Source of the DNA: a bacterium | GTDB lineage: Bacteria; Desulfobacterota; Binatia; HRBIN30; CADEER01 | Length of the DNA: 64,000 bases | Direction of reading: 5' to 3' | NCBI GenBank assembly: GCA_019637795.1 | Contig: JAHBUY010000002.1 | Location: 124,001-188,000 of the forward strand | In this document: positions 27,724-36,466 of the stretch, in pieces | Position numbering within the stretch: the stretch's first letter is position 1 | How the letters are laid out: every line of letters starts with the position of its first letter | Notes under the pieces: model-generated | Database searches by the model: none | Told to the model about the DNA's origin: nothing | What the model saw: the letters and a program-made list of their open reading frames with translations, nothing else | Made by a program: the position numbers and the translations under genes

Positions 27724-29487
27724 TCAGGCGCCGACACGCGCGCCTCCGAGCTGGGCGGCGTGCAGGCGGGCGAAGGCGCCGCCGCGGCGCAGCAGCTCGT
27801 CCGGGGTTCCGACCTCGACGATGCGTCCGCCGTCGAGCACGACGATGCGGTCGGCGCCCAGCACGGTGCGCAGGCGATGCGCGATGACGATCGCCGTCCG
27901 CCCGCGCACCACCTCCTCGAGCCCCGCCAGCAACGCCGCCTCGGTGCCGGCGTCGAGTGCCGCCGTCGGCTCGTCGAGGATCAGGACCGGCGCCTGTCGC
28001 AGCAGGGCCCGCGCGATCGTCAGGCGCTGCCGTTCGCCCTCCGACAGCGTCGCGCCCTGCTCGCCCAGCACCGTGTCGTATCCCGCCGGCAGGCGGCGGA
28101 TGAAGGCGTCGGCCTGGGCCAGGCGGGCCGCCGCCTCGACCTCGGCCCGGGTCGCCTGCGGCCGCCCGTAGGCGATGTTGTCGTGCACGCTCAGCGGCAG
28201 CACCGTCGCCGGCTGCAGCACCATGCCGATCTGGCGCCGCAGCGCCGCCAGGCGCAACTGGCGCAGGTCGACGCCGTCGAGGCGGACGCTCCCCTGGGTC
28301 GGGTCGGCGAAGCGCGGGATGAGACTGACCAGCGTGCTCTTGCCGGCGCCGGTCGGGCCGACGATGGCGATCCGCTCGCCGGGGGCGATGTCGAGGTCGA
28401 CGTCGCGCAGCGCCTCGGTCCCGTCCGGATAGGTGAACGACACGCCGCGCAGCGCCAGCCCGCCGCGCACCGGCGCCGCCGGGTCGAGGCTGCCGTCGCG
28501 CAGCGGCGCCTCGCCGTCCAGCACCTCGAACACCCGCCGCACGCCGACCGCCGCGGCGCGCACCAGGCCGTAGGTGTTCACCAGCGCGTTCAGCGGCCCA
28601 TACAGCGAGGCCAGGTAGCTGACGAAGACGACCATCTCGCCGACGCTGAGGCGGCCCGCCCACACCTGCCAGCTCCCGACGACCAGCACCGCCGCCGTGC
28701 CGGCCGCCGTCAGCACGCCGGTGGCGGCGCCGTAGGCGGTCTGCAGCGTGTACAGGCGCAGGCTGCTGCGCAGGCTGGCGCGGCTGCCGCGCAGGAAGCG
28801 CTGCTGCTCGATCGGCTCGGCGGCGAAGGCCTGCACGACGCGGATCGCGGCCAGGTTGCGCTGCACGATCTGGTACACCGCGCTCTCGTTGGCGCGCACC
28901 TCGCTGGCGACGGCGTCGAGGCGGGCGTTGACCAGGGCGATGCTCAGCAGCATCAGCGGCGCGACGACCAGCGCCACCACGGTCAGCAGCGGATTGAGCT
29001 GCAGCATCACCGCCAGCATGCCGGCGAGCAGCAGCACCGCGGAGGCGACCGGAAACAGGCCGTTCATCGCCAGCGTCTGGATGGCGAAGGTGTCGGCCGT
29101 CACCCGGTACAACAGGTCGCCGACGCCGGCGCGGGCGTGGAACGACAGGCTCAGGTGCTGGACGTGGTCGTAGAGGCGGTTGCGCAGGTCGTCGACCATC
29201 GCCTGGCCGGCGGCGATGGTGGTGTGGTTGTTCCACACCGCGAGCGCCCCGCTCGCCACCCAGATGCCGACCAGGCCGCCGGCGGCGACGGTGAGCAGCG
29301 CCTCCCGCGACCAGCCGGCCAGCGGCGCCCAGCGCACCGGGTGGCCGCCGATGACGGCATCGATCACCACCTGCAGCGGCCACGGCTTGAGCAGCTCGAG
29401 GCCGTTGATCGCCGCCACCTGCAGCAGGCCGAGGGCGACCGGCCAGCGGTGCGGCCACACGGCCTGCGCGGTGCGCCGCAGGATCAT
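27724..29487 (-). CDS. ABC exporter, fused permease and ATPase
   Basis: A 587-residue half-transporter that would work as a homodimer in the inner membrane. Six membrane helices occupy about residues 15-310 (for example AVLLLAGMLAVML and VALVVAPLMLLSIALV). The ATPase domain has Walker A GPTGAGKS at 377-384, Q425, a signature LSEGERQ at 481-487 (variant of LSGGQ), Walker B LILDEP at 502-507 with E506, and switch H537. It is an exporter of the MsbA/ABCB type. Its ATG overlaps the stop of the upstream fusion gene (ATGA), and the paralogous transferases follow. This context points to export or flipping of a lipid-linked sugar or glycan made by the neighbours. Confidence 0.9.
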   Translation of the reverse strand: MILRRTAQAVWPHRWPVALGLLQVAAINGLELLKPWPLQVVIDAVIGGHPVRWAPLAGWSREALLTVAAGGLVGIWVASGALAVWNNHTTIAAGQAMVDDLRNRLYDHVQHLSLSFHARAGVGDLLYRVTADTFAIQTLAMNGLFPVASAVLLLAGMLAVMLQLNPLLTVVALVVAPLMLLSIALVNARLDAVASEVRANESAVYQIVQRNLAAIRVVQAFAAEPIEQQRFLRGSRASLRSSLRLYTLQTAYGAATGVLTAAGTAAVLVVGSWQVWAGRLSVGEMVVFVSYLASLYGPLNALVNTYGLVRAAAVGVRRVFEVLDGEAPLRDGSLDPAAPVRGGLALRGVSFTYPDGTEALRDVDLDIAPGERIAIVGPTGAGKSTLVSLIPRFADPTQGSVRLDGVDLRQLRLAALRRQIGMVLQPATVLPLSVHDNIAYGRPQATRAEVEAAARLAQADAFIRRLPAGYDTVLGEQGATLSEGERQRLTIARALLRQAPVLILDEPTAALDAGTEAALLAGLEEVVRGRTAIVIAHRLRTVLGADRIVVLDGGRIVEVGTPDELLRRGGAFARLHAAQLGGARVGA

Positions 29488-32024
29488 CGCCGTTCGCTGA
29501 CCGGGACCAGGCCGAGGCGCTCGGCGACGATCGCCGTCACCTGGCTCATCATGCGGCCGGCGCCCAGCACGGCCCGGCCGCCGAATGCGACGCCGGCCGC
29601 GGCCGCGCCGGCGGCGACCGCGGCGCTGGCGGCGGGTCCGCCGAACCCCAGCGCGAGCGCCGCCGCCAGCAGCAGCGCCAGGGCGATCCGCCCGAGGAGG
29701 GAGAGGCGCGGGGCGCAGCGCACGCGCAGCAGCCGCCGGTCGCCGCCGTGGTATTCGACCGCCGTCAGCACCGCGACGTGCGCCCAGAGGCCGGCGTGGA
29801 CGTCGAGATCGCAGGCGCGCCAGCCCTGGTCGACGGCGACCTGCACCCGGCGCGGTCGCAGGAACGCCGCCAGCGCGTGCAGGAAGTCCTCCTTGTCGTG
29901 CCCGGCCTCGCTCCAGAAGGCCATCTCGATCGCCGTCCGCCGCCAGCGCACCCGCGCCGGCGGCAGCGGCCGGGTCGACCACACCGGATCCACCGGCGTC
30001 GCCGCCGCGAGGCGGGTGCGGTAGCGCTGCCAGCTCCGCGCCAGCGGCCCGAGATAGGTGAGCAGCGCCACCAGCGCCCGGCTGCTCCAGCGGTCGTGCT
30101 CCGGCGCCAGGCGCGCCCGCCAGCCGCGGGCGCCGGCCGCGGCGAGCGAGACCAGCAGCGGCAGCAGCGCCAGCGGCAGCGGGTCGCCGCTGAGCACGCC
30201 GGTGACCAGCAACACGACCGCCAACAGATTCCACTCGAGGGTGAACGGAAGCCAGGAGAGCGCCGACGCCGGCGATTCGTACAGCGTCTGGAACAGCGCC
30301 CGCCCGTAGGTGCCGTAGTAGATCACCGGCCGGCGCAGCAGCCATCCGTGCTCGAGGTCGCCGTAGATGCGGCCCAGCCAGCGCGACTGTCCGAGCAGAT
30401 TGAAGCGGTACGGATGCTTCTGCGCCAGCAGCGCCTCGGCGGCGCCATAGCCGCGTTGCTGCGACAGGTAGGCGCGCACCGTGTCGCGGCGGAAGTGCCA
30501 GACCATCGCCGCCGGGCTGAAGCCGATGCGCAGGCCGGCGTCCTGCAGCCGCCAGCAGACGTCGACGTCGTCCCCGGCGGCGCGGAACAAGGGATCGAAA
30601 CCGCCGATCGCCGCCAGCGCTTCGCGCCGGAAGGCCATGTTGCAACCGGGGATGTGCTCCGCCGTCTCGTCGTCGAGCAGCACGTGCGTCGGCCCGCCGG
30701 GCGCCGCCGCCACGCACGCCGCGGTGCGCGCCGCCTGCGGCGGCGGCAGGTTCGGACCGCCGACCGCGGCGGCGTCCGGATTGGTGAAGCTCCACGCCAG
30801 ATACGTGAGCCAGTCCGGATCGACGACGCAGTCGGCGTCGGTGAAGGCGATCAGCGCCCCGGTCGCCGCCGCGATGCCGGCGTTGCGGGCCGCGCTGAGG
30901 CCGCGATTCGGCTGCGAGATCAGGCGCGCCCACGGATGCTGGCGGGCGATCGCCGCGGTCGCGTCGCTCGAGCCGTCGTCGACCACGATCACCTCGACGT
31001 CCGGGTAGCGCAGCGCCCGCAGACTCTCGAGGCACGGCTGGATGGTGCCCTCCGCGTTGTAGGCGCAGACCACCACCGACACCCGCGGCGCCGGGTCGGG
31101 CAGCGCCGGCAGCGCCTCGCGGTAGAGGCGCTGCACGGCCGCGAAGGCCGGCTTGCGGCGGCGGTCGCGATCCACCAGCCCGAAGGCCCAGTCGTCGACC
31201 GGCTGGCCGCCGGTGTGCCACTCGTCCGTCCAGGCGAAGACGCTGGCGCCGGCGAGGCCGAGCGCGAAGGCGGCGCGGAGCTGCCAGTCGAGGATCGTCG
31301 CCTGCGCCGCTTCGCCCTCGCGCATCGAGTCGATGCCCAGCTCGGTCAGCAGCAGCGGCTTGTCGCCGGCCAGGTTCTGCAGGCGCAACAGGTAGCGGCG
31401 GAAGTCGGCCGGGCGGTGCAGGTAGACGTTGAAGGCGACGAAATCGAGCTCGCCGAGGTCGAGGTATTCGGTGGGCGGAAAGCTGGCGTAGCCGACCAGG
31501 GCCCGCGGGTCGCGGCGGCGCACGCCGGCCGCCAGCGATTCGACGAAGCGGCGCACCCGGTCGACGCCGAGCCAGCGGACGATGTCGGGCGGGATCTCGT
31601 TGCCGACCAGGTAGGCGCTCACCGCCGGGTGGCCGGCGCAGGCGTCCACGCCCTGGTCGACCGCCGCCCGCACCTGCGCCGTGATCGCCGGATCGTCGAG
31701 GAAGCTGACGTGCTCGCTCCACGGCAGGCCGACCAGCACGCCGAGATCCGCCTCGTGCGCCAGGTCGAGCAGCCAGCGCGGCGGCACCGTGAAACAGCGC
31801 ACGGTGTTGGCGCCCAGCTCGCGCATGAGGGCGAGGTCGCGCCGGACCAGCGCCGCAGCGGGAAACTGGCAGCCGTCCTCCGCCGGCGCGAACGGCCCGT
31901 AGCTGACGCCCCGCAGGTAGACCTTGTCGTCGCCGCGAAAGAGGAACTTGCCGCGCGCCGTCAGCCGGGGCGCCCCCCCGGCCGCCAGCGGGTGGGGATC
32001 GGGAGCGCCCATCGACGTCGCCAT
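29484..32024 (-). CDS. Glycoside hydrolase (clan GH-A type) fused to GT2 glycosyltransferase, membrane-anchored
   Basis: An 846-residue fusion. Residues about 20-310 form a TIM-barrel glycosidase-like domain of the GH2/GH5 kind: LVGNEIPPD holds the putative acid/base E143 after N142, and LLLTELGID holds the putative nucleophile E228. Residues 314-560 are a GT2 domain with VSVVVCAYNAEGTI, metal site DAD at 396-398, a GDDVDVCWRL motif near 486 and QQRGYG at 522. Membrane segments follow at about 599-631 and 775-812, and possibly 650-662. Both catalytic centres look intact, so one chain may make and trim, or transglycosylate, a glycan at the membrane. It is first in the cassette and divergent from an enoyl-CoA hydratase gene. 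Confidence 0.8.
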   Translation of the reverse strand: MATSMGAPDPHPLAAGGAPRLTARGKFLFRGDDKVYLRGVSYGPFAPAEDGCQFPAAALVRRDLALMRELGANTVRCFTVPPRWLLDLAHEADLGVLVGLPWSEHVSFLDDPAITAQVRAAVDQGVDACAGHPAVSAYLVGNEIPPDIVRWLGVDRVRRFVESLAAGVRRRDPRALVGYASFPPTEYLDLGELDFVAFNVYLHRPADFRRYLLRLQNLAGDKPLLLTELGIDSMREGEAAQATILDWQLRAAFALGLAGASVFAWTDEWHTGGQPVDDWAFGLVDRDRRRKPAFAAVQRLYREALPALPDPAPRVSVVVCAYNAEGTIQPCLESLRALRYPDVEVIVVDDGSSDATAAIARQHPWARLISQPNRGLSAARNAGIAAATGALIAFTDADCVVDPDWLTYLAWSFTNPDAAAVGGPNLPPPQAARTAACVAAAPGGPTHVLLDDETAEHIPGCNMAFRREALAAIGGFDPLFRAAGDDVDVCWRLQDAGLRIGFSPAAMVWHFRRDTVRAYLSQQRGYGAAEALLAQKHPYRFNLLGQSRWLGRIYGDLEHGWLLRRPVIYYGTYGRALFQTLYESPASALSWLPFTLEWNLLAVVLLVTGVLSGDPLPLALLPLLVSLAAAGARGWRARLAPEHDRWSSRALVALLTYLGPLARSWQRYRTRLAAATPVDPVWSTRPLPPARVRWRRTAIEMAFWSEAGHDKEDFLHALAAFLRPRRVQVAVDQGWRACDLDVHAGLWAHVAVLTAVEYHGGDRRLLRVRCAPRLSLLGRIALALLLAAALALGFGGPAASAAVAAGAAAAGVAFGGRAVLGAGRMMSQVTAIVAERLGLVPVSERR

Positions 32025-32175
32025 GTCAGCCGCGCCTTCCGCGCCGCGCGCGCGCGACCGCCCCGTGCATCTCGCGCGACTGTCTGCCCGGAAGGCGCCG
32101 GGGAATCAAGCCGCTGTTGCGCGCCGCGGGGCGGCGGCAGCGCGCCCACCCCGCGCCGACGGCCCTTCCGCCACC

Positions 32176-32204
32176 TTGACCTGACGGGTCGCGCGGCCTA
32201 CTGC
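32176..32204 (+). promoter_or_regulatory. Possible promoter for the enoyl-CoA hydratase gene
   Basis: TTGACC at 32176-32181 is followed after 17 bp by TACTGC at 32199-32204, then a GGAGGAG ribosome site and ATG 32226. The -35 match is good and the -10 match poor, so this is a weak prediction. Confidence 0.3.
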
Positions 32205-32225
32205 CGGCGGCGGTCAGGAGGAGCC

Positions 32226-32996
32226 ATGGCCCGCATCGATCTCGACTCGCGCCACCTCGACGCGACGCTGGACGACGGCGTCCTGCGCGTCGTCATCAAT
32301 CGGCCGGAGCGGCGCAACGCCTGCACGATCGAGATGTACCACGGCATCAAGAAGGCCGCGGTGCTGGCCGACAAGGACCCGACCGTCGACGTCCTGCTGC
32401 TCACCGGCAGCGGCGACGTCTTCTGCGTCGGCGGCGAGATGGGTGGCCAGCACGAGGGCGGCGAGCGGCTGGACCGCGAGACCGACGGGCTCGACCTGCT
32501 GCCGTTCCGCGCCCTCGAGACGACGCGGGCGATCGTGCTCACCGCCATCAACGGCCTCTGCCAGGGCGGCGGACTGAACATGGCGCTGTGCAGCGACATC
32601 GCCATCGCCTCCGAGCGCGCCACCTTCCGCGCCCCCGAGCTGCTGCGCGGCGTCGCCGACCCGTTCCTCCCCGCCCGCCTGCCGGCGCGCGTCGGCACCG
32701 CGATGGCCAAGTACCTGCTCCTCACCGCGGCGGTCATCGATGCCCAGGAAGCGCTGCGCATCGGCCTGATCGCGCGCCTGGCGCCGCACGACCAGTTGCC
32801 GGCGGTCACCGAGCAGGTGATCGCGCAGGTGCTCGCCACCGGACCGGCGGCCCGCGCCGCCGTCAAGGCCGAGATCAACCGCGAGCTGCCGGCGTTCAAC
32901 ATGGTGATGTTCGCCCAGTCGCTGCGCGGCCCCGAGGTCGCCGAGGGCTTCACCGCCTTCGTCGAGAAGCGCCCGCCGCGCTGGCCGCGCGGCTGA
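32226..32996 (+). CDS. Enoyl-CoA hydratase/isomerase family protein
   Basis: A 256-residue crotonase-fold protein with AGGAGGAG before the ATG. INRPERRNACT is the N-terminal CoA-binding strand. FCVGGEMGG and the second glycine loop NGLCQGGGLNMALCSD shape the oxyanion hole. FRAPELLRGVADPFLPARL is where hydratases carry the catalytic acids; the expected glutamate pattern is not obvious, so it may be an isomerase or a hydrolase of the family. It is probably part of acyl-CoA turnover with the genes at 33008-36165, which are on the other strand and end 11 bp away. Confidence 0.85.
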   Translation: MARIDLDSRHLDATLDDGVLRVVINRPERRNACTIEMYHGIKKAAVLADKDPTVDVLLLTGSGDVFCVGGEMGGQHEGGERLDRETDGLDLLPFRALETTRAIVLTAINGLCQGGGLNMALCSDIAIASERATFRAPELLRGVADPFLPARLPARVGTAMAKYLLLTAAVIDAQEALRIGLIARLAPHDQLPAVTEQVIAQVLATGPAARAAVKAEINRELPAFNMVMFAQSLRGPEVAEGFTAFVEKRPPRWPRG

Positions 32997-33007
32997 CCGG
33001 CGCCGGG

Positions 33008-33745
33008 TCAGGCGCCGCGAAAGCGCGGCCGGCGCTTGCGCAGGAAGGCGCGCACGCCCTCGGCGCGGTCGGCGGTCGTCTGCAGCAGCACGTAGAGGTC
33101 CTGCTCGAGGCGCACGCCGGCGGCGAGCGGCAGGTCGCCGCTGGCGCGCACCGCCTCCTTGGCGAGGCGCAGGGCGATCGGGCCCTTGGCGCAGAGCTCG
33201 GCGGCGACGGCGCGCGCCGCGGTCGCCGGCTGCGGTGACACCTGCGTCACCAGGCCGATGCGCTGCGCTTCGCGCGCGCCGACGCGGCGGCCGGTGAGCA
33301 GCAGCTCCATGGCGCGGGTGCGGCCGACGATCCGCGGCAGGCGCTGGGTGGCGCCGTGGCGCGGCAGCGCGCCGGCGGCCAGGTGCGGGAACGCGAAGGC
33401 GGCGCGCGGGCCGGCGATGCGCAGGTCGGCGGCGAGCGCCAGCTCCGCCCCGGCGCCGACCGCGGCGCCGGCGACGATGGCGATCACCGGCACCGCCAAG
33501 CCGGCGACGGCGCCGACCCAGTCGGGCCAGCCCTCGCGTTCGTCCTCGACGCCGAGGCAGAAGCCATTGCGCGGCCCCTCGAGCACGGCGACCCGCACGT
33601 CGGGGTCGAAGGCGATGCGCTCGGCGGCGGCGCAGAGATCCTGGGCGACGCGCAGGTCGACGCGCGGCCGCAGCAGCGCCATCGACGCGATGCCGTCGCG
33701 CACGGCGCAGAGCACGCCGGCGCGCCTGGCGGTGGCCGCGCTCAC
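33008..33745 (-). CDS. Enoyl-CoA hydratase/isomerase family protein
   Basis: A 245-residue protein starting at GTG 33745, overlapping the acyl-CoA ligase stop (GTGA). ASMALLRPRVDLRVA is a diverged N-terminal strand. FCLGVEDEREGWPDW and VAGAAVGAGAELALAADLRIA form the oxyanion hole. FAFPHLAAGALPRHGATQRLP occupies the catalytic segment. The usual NRPE motif is lost, and catalytic glutamates are not clear, so it is the more degenerate of the three hydratase-family proteins here. Coupling to the ligase suggests it acts on that CoA ester. Confidence 0.8.
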   Translation of the reverse strand: MSAATARRAGVLCAVRDGIASMALLRPRVDLRVAQDLCAAAERIAFDPDVRVAVLEGPRNGFCLGVEDEREGWPDWVGAVAGLAVPVIAIVAGAAVGAGAELALAADLRIAGPRAAFAFPHLAAGALPRHGATQRLPRIVGRTRAMELLLTGRRVGAREAQRIGLVTQVSPQPATAARAVAAELCAKGPIALRLAKEAVRASGDLPLAAGVRLEQDLYVLLQTTADRAEGVRAFLRKRRPRFRGA

Positions 33746-35295
33746 GATGCCGCCAACTGCGCCCGCAGGTCCTTCTTCAGCACCTTGCCCATCTGGTTCT
33801 TCGGCAGGGCCTCGACGAAGCACACCTGCTCGGGCTTCTTGAAGCTGGCCAGGCGCTGGCGGCAGAACTCGATCAGCTCCGGCTCCTCGAGCGCGGCGTC
33901 GGCTCGGCGCACCACCACCGCGACGACCCGCTGCCCCCACTCGACGTCCGGCAGGCCGATCACCGCCGCTTCCTCGACCCCGACGTGCGAGTAGAGGACC
34001 GCTTCGACCTCGGCCGGCGAGATGTTCTCGCCGCCGCGGATGATCATGTCGTCCTTGCGCCCGGCGAGGAAGATGTAGCCGTCCTCGTCGATCCAGCCCA
34101 TGTCGCGGGTCGGCAGCCAGCCCTCGAGCGCCGGGTTGGTGACGCCGCCGTCCTGCCCGGCGTAGCCCTTCATCGTGCGCGGCGTGAACACCCACAGCTC
34201 GCCGACCGCGCCGGCGGGCAGCTCGTCGCCCGCGTCGTCGACCACCTTGACCTGCACGTCGGGCAGCGGCCGGCCGATCGACACCAGGCGCTTCAGATTG
34301 CGCTCCACCTCCTCGGCGGTGCCGTCGAGGCGATGGTCGTCGGGGCCGAGGACGGTCAGGGTCGAGGTGGTCTCCGTCTGGCCGAAGGCGTTGACGAAGC
34401 CGGTGCCGCGCGGGAACAGCTCGATGGCGCGGCGGATGACCGGGAACGGCATCGCCGCGCCGCCGTACGAGAGGTTCTGCAGGCTCGAGAGATCGAAGGC
34501 GGCGAACTGCGGATGGTCGAGGATCTGCTTCAGCATCGTCGGCACGACGAAGGCGTGGGTGACCCGCTCGCGCTGCACCGCCTCGAGCCAGGCGGCGGGC
34601 TCGAACTGCGGCAGCACCACCAGGCGGCGGCCGGTCCACAGCGAGGTCATGATGTTGGTGGCGCCGGCGATGTGGTAGAGCGGCGCCGACAACAGCGCCG
34701 TGCCGCGCGGCGTGCCGTCCGCCATGTCGGTGGTGCCGACGACGTAGGCCGTGAAGTCGTTGAAGCGCAGCATCACGCCCTTGGGCAGCGACGTCGTGCC
34801 GCTGGTGTACATGAGGATGCTGACGTCGTCGTCGTCGATCGGCTCCTCGTCGAACTCGTCGCTCGCCGCGGCGATGAGCGACTCGAATGGCGTCATGTCC
34901 GGGTGCGGGGCGTCGAGGGAGACGTACTCCCGCACCCGCAGGCGCGGCCGCAGGTCGCCGATCAGCGGCAGGTAGCGGCCGCCGACCAGCAGCACCGCGA
35001 TGTCGGCGGTGTCGATCATGTACTCCAGCTCGGGCGGCTTGGCGCGGTAGTTGAGCGGCACGAAGACGGCGCCGATCGCGGCGGTCGCATAGTAGGCGGT
35101 GACGTACTGATCGGAGTTGGTCTGCAGCGCCCCGACCTTGTCGCCGCGGCGCACGCCGAGGGCGCGCAGGGCGTTGCCGAGACGGCGGACGTTCTCCCAC
35201 AGGTCGCCGTAGGTGAGGCGGCGGTCGCCGAAGACCAGGATCTCCTGGTCGGGGAACATCTGCGCCGGAATGCCGACGAAGTTGGCGGTGTTCAT
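33742..35295 (-). CDS. Acyl-CoA ligase (AMP-dependent synthetase)
   Basis: A 517-residue ANL-superfamily enzyme. MYTSGTTSLPKGVMLR is the P-loop (A3), NAFGQTETTS is the A5 region, GWLPTRDMGWIDEDGYIFLAGR holds the A7 aspartate and hinge, and PKNQMGKVLKKDL holds the catalytic lysine of A10. It activates a carboxylic acid with ATP and joins it to CoA. The RPLP-like medium- or long-chain features suggest a fatty or aromatic acid, but substrate cannot be assigned. It is followed in the operon by an enoyl-CoA hydratase-family gene. Confidence 0.92.
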   Translation of the reverse strand: MNTANFVGIPAQMFPDQEILVFGDRRLTYGDLWENVRRLGNALRALGVRRGDKVGALQTNSDQYVTAYYATAAIGAVFVPLNYRAKPPELEYMIDTADIAVLLVGGRYLPLIGDLRPRLRVREYVSLDAPHPDMTPFESLIAAASDEFDEEPIDDDDVSILMYTSGTTSLPKGVMLRFNDFTAYVVGTTDMADGTPRGTALLSAPLYHIAGATNIMTSLWTGRRLVVLPQFEPAAWLEAVQRERVTHAFVVPTMLKQILDHPQFAAFDLSSLQNLSYGGAAMPFPVIRRAIELFPRGTGFVNAFGQTETTSTLTVLGPDDHRLDGTAEEVERNLKRLVSIGRPLPDVQVKVVDDAGDELPAGAVGELWVFTPRTMKGYAGQDGGVTNPALEGWLPTRDMGWIDEDGYIFLAGRKDDMIIRGGENISPAEVEAVLYSHVGVEEAAVIGLPDVEWGQRVVAVVVRRADAALEEPELIEFCRQRLASFKKPEQVCFVEALPKNQMGKVLKKDLRAQLAAS

Positions 35296-35373
35296 CGCCC
35301 CTCACCTAGCGTCGTTCGAACGCAAAAGACAAATTCGCGCGCCGCCGCGGCACGGCGTCGATCGGCCCTCGCG

Positions 35374-36165
35374 TCAGCCCGCTTCCGACGCGCGCCGCGA
35401 CGCGCTTCGACTGGCGCACGCCAACCGCCGCTCCAGCGCCAGTCCCCGTCCCAGCGGCAGCTCCGTCCCTTCGTTGACCGCGCGCTTGAGGCGCGCGGCG
35501 AGACCGGCCGGCAGGCGGGCGACGGCGCGGGCGGTGGCGAGCGCCGTCGGCAGCAGGGCGTGGCGCGGCACGATGCGCGACACCAGGCCGCAGGCGCGCG
35601 CCTCCTCGGCGTCGAGCCAGGCGCCGGTGAGCGCGTAGTGCAGCGCCCGCCCGAGGCCGGTCAGGCGCGGCAGGGTCTGCGTGCCGGCGACGCCGGGAAT
35701 CATCCCCAGGCCAGTCTCCGGCAGGGCGAACCGGGCATCGGCCGCCGCCAGGCACTGGTCGCAGAGCAGCGCCATCTCGAAGCCGCCGCCGACCGCGTAC
35801 CCGTGCACGGCGGCGATGGTGATCGCCGGCAGCGACCACAGCGTCCCCCAGACGTCGCGCAGCCAGCGCACCTCGCGGGCGCGCAGCGGCGACGGCGCGC
35901 TGCCGAACTCGGCGACGTCGCCGCCGGTCGAGAAGGCCGGGCCGTTGCCGCACAGCACCAGCGCCCGGACGGCGGGGTCGTCGCGCACCGCGGTCAGCGC
36001 CGCGTACAGCGCGTCGCGCATGGCGACGTCATAGGCGTTGCGCCGCTCCGGCCGGTTGAGGGTGACGAGCGCCACCCGCCCCTCGTCGACCAGGTCGAAC
36101 AGCACCGCGTCGCCGGGCGACTCCTGCGTGCCGGGCCGTCGCCGCGGCGCCGCCGTGCGGGCCAC
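35374..36165 (-). CDS. Enoyl-CoA hydratase
   Basis: A 263-residue crotonase-fold protein starting at GTG 36165. TLNRPERRNAYDVAM, FSTGGDVAEF and HGYAVGGGFEMALLCD are the family strands and oxyanion loops. FALPETGLGMIPGVAGTQTLPRL contains glutamate in PETGLG at the catalytic-acid position seen in true hydratases. The N-terminus has a short Arg/Pro extension. It starts 7 bp after the 97-residue hypothetical gene stop, so it closes the operon begun by the Rieske gene. It probably hydrates 2-enoyl-CoA in beta-oxidation. Confidence 0.88.
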   Translation of the reverse strand: MARTAAPRRRPGTQESPGDAVLFDLVDEGRVALVTLNRPERRNAYDVAMRDALYAALTAVRDDPAVRALVLCGNGPAFSTGGDVAEFGSAPSPLRAREVRWLRDVWGTLWSLPAITIAAVHGYAVGGGFEMALLCDQCLAAADARFALPETGLGMIPGVAGTQTLPRLTGLGRALHYALTGAWLDAEEARACGLVSRIVPRHALLPTALATARAVARLPAGLAARLKRAVNEGTELPLGRGLALERRLACASRSASRRASEAG

Positions 36166-36172
36166 CGCCGCC

Positions 36173-36466
36173 TCAGTCGCTCGAGGGCAGCGGCTTGGCG
36201 TCCTTGAGCTCCATCGGCTGCCCCTCGTAGCGCAGGTCGCAGGGGCCGGGCTTGTTGATCAGCACCTCGACGGCGCCGTCGGCCGACTTGTAGCGCTTGC
36301 CGAGCTGCAGCGGGGTGGCGCCCGCCGCCGTCCCCTCGGGGAACTTCTCGCCCGAATCGGCGCGCAGCAGGGGCGTCGCGCCATCGCTGAGCACGCCCGG
36401 GCCGCCCTTGGTGACGATGAGCTGCATGCCCCCAGGCGCGATGTAGATCTTGCCGAGTTGCGTCAC
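36173..36466 (-). CDS. Small hypothetical protein with an internal duplication
   Basis: A 97-residue soluble protein starting at GTG 36466, overlapping the ygfZ stop (GTGA). It contains two copies of one unit: LGKIYIAPGG with VTKGGPG at residues 4-23, and LGKRYKSADG with INKPGPC at about 53-72. Each is followed by a G-x-P-(M)-L turn. The second unit has the only cysteine. The pattern suggests two small beta units, perhaps a tiny metal- or ligand-binding fold, but there is no recognised family. Its place between ygfZ and an enoyl-CoA hydratase gene is the only functional clue. Confidence 0.65.
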   Translation of the reverse strand: MTQLGKIYIAPGGMQLIVTKGGPGVLSDGATPLLRADSGEKFPEGTAAGATPLQLGKRYKSADGAVEVLINKPGPCDLRYEGQPMELKDAKPLPSSD

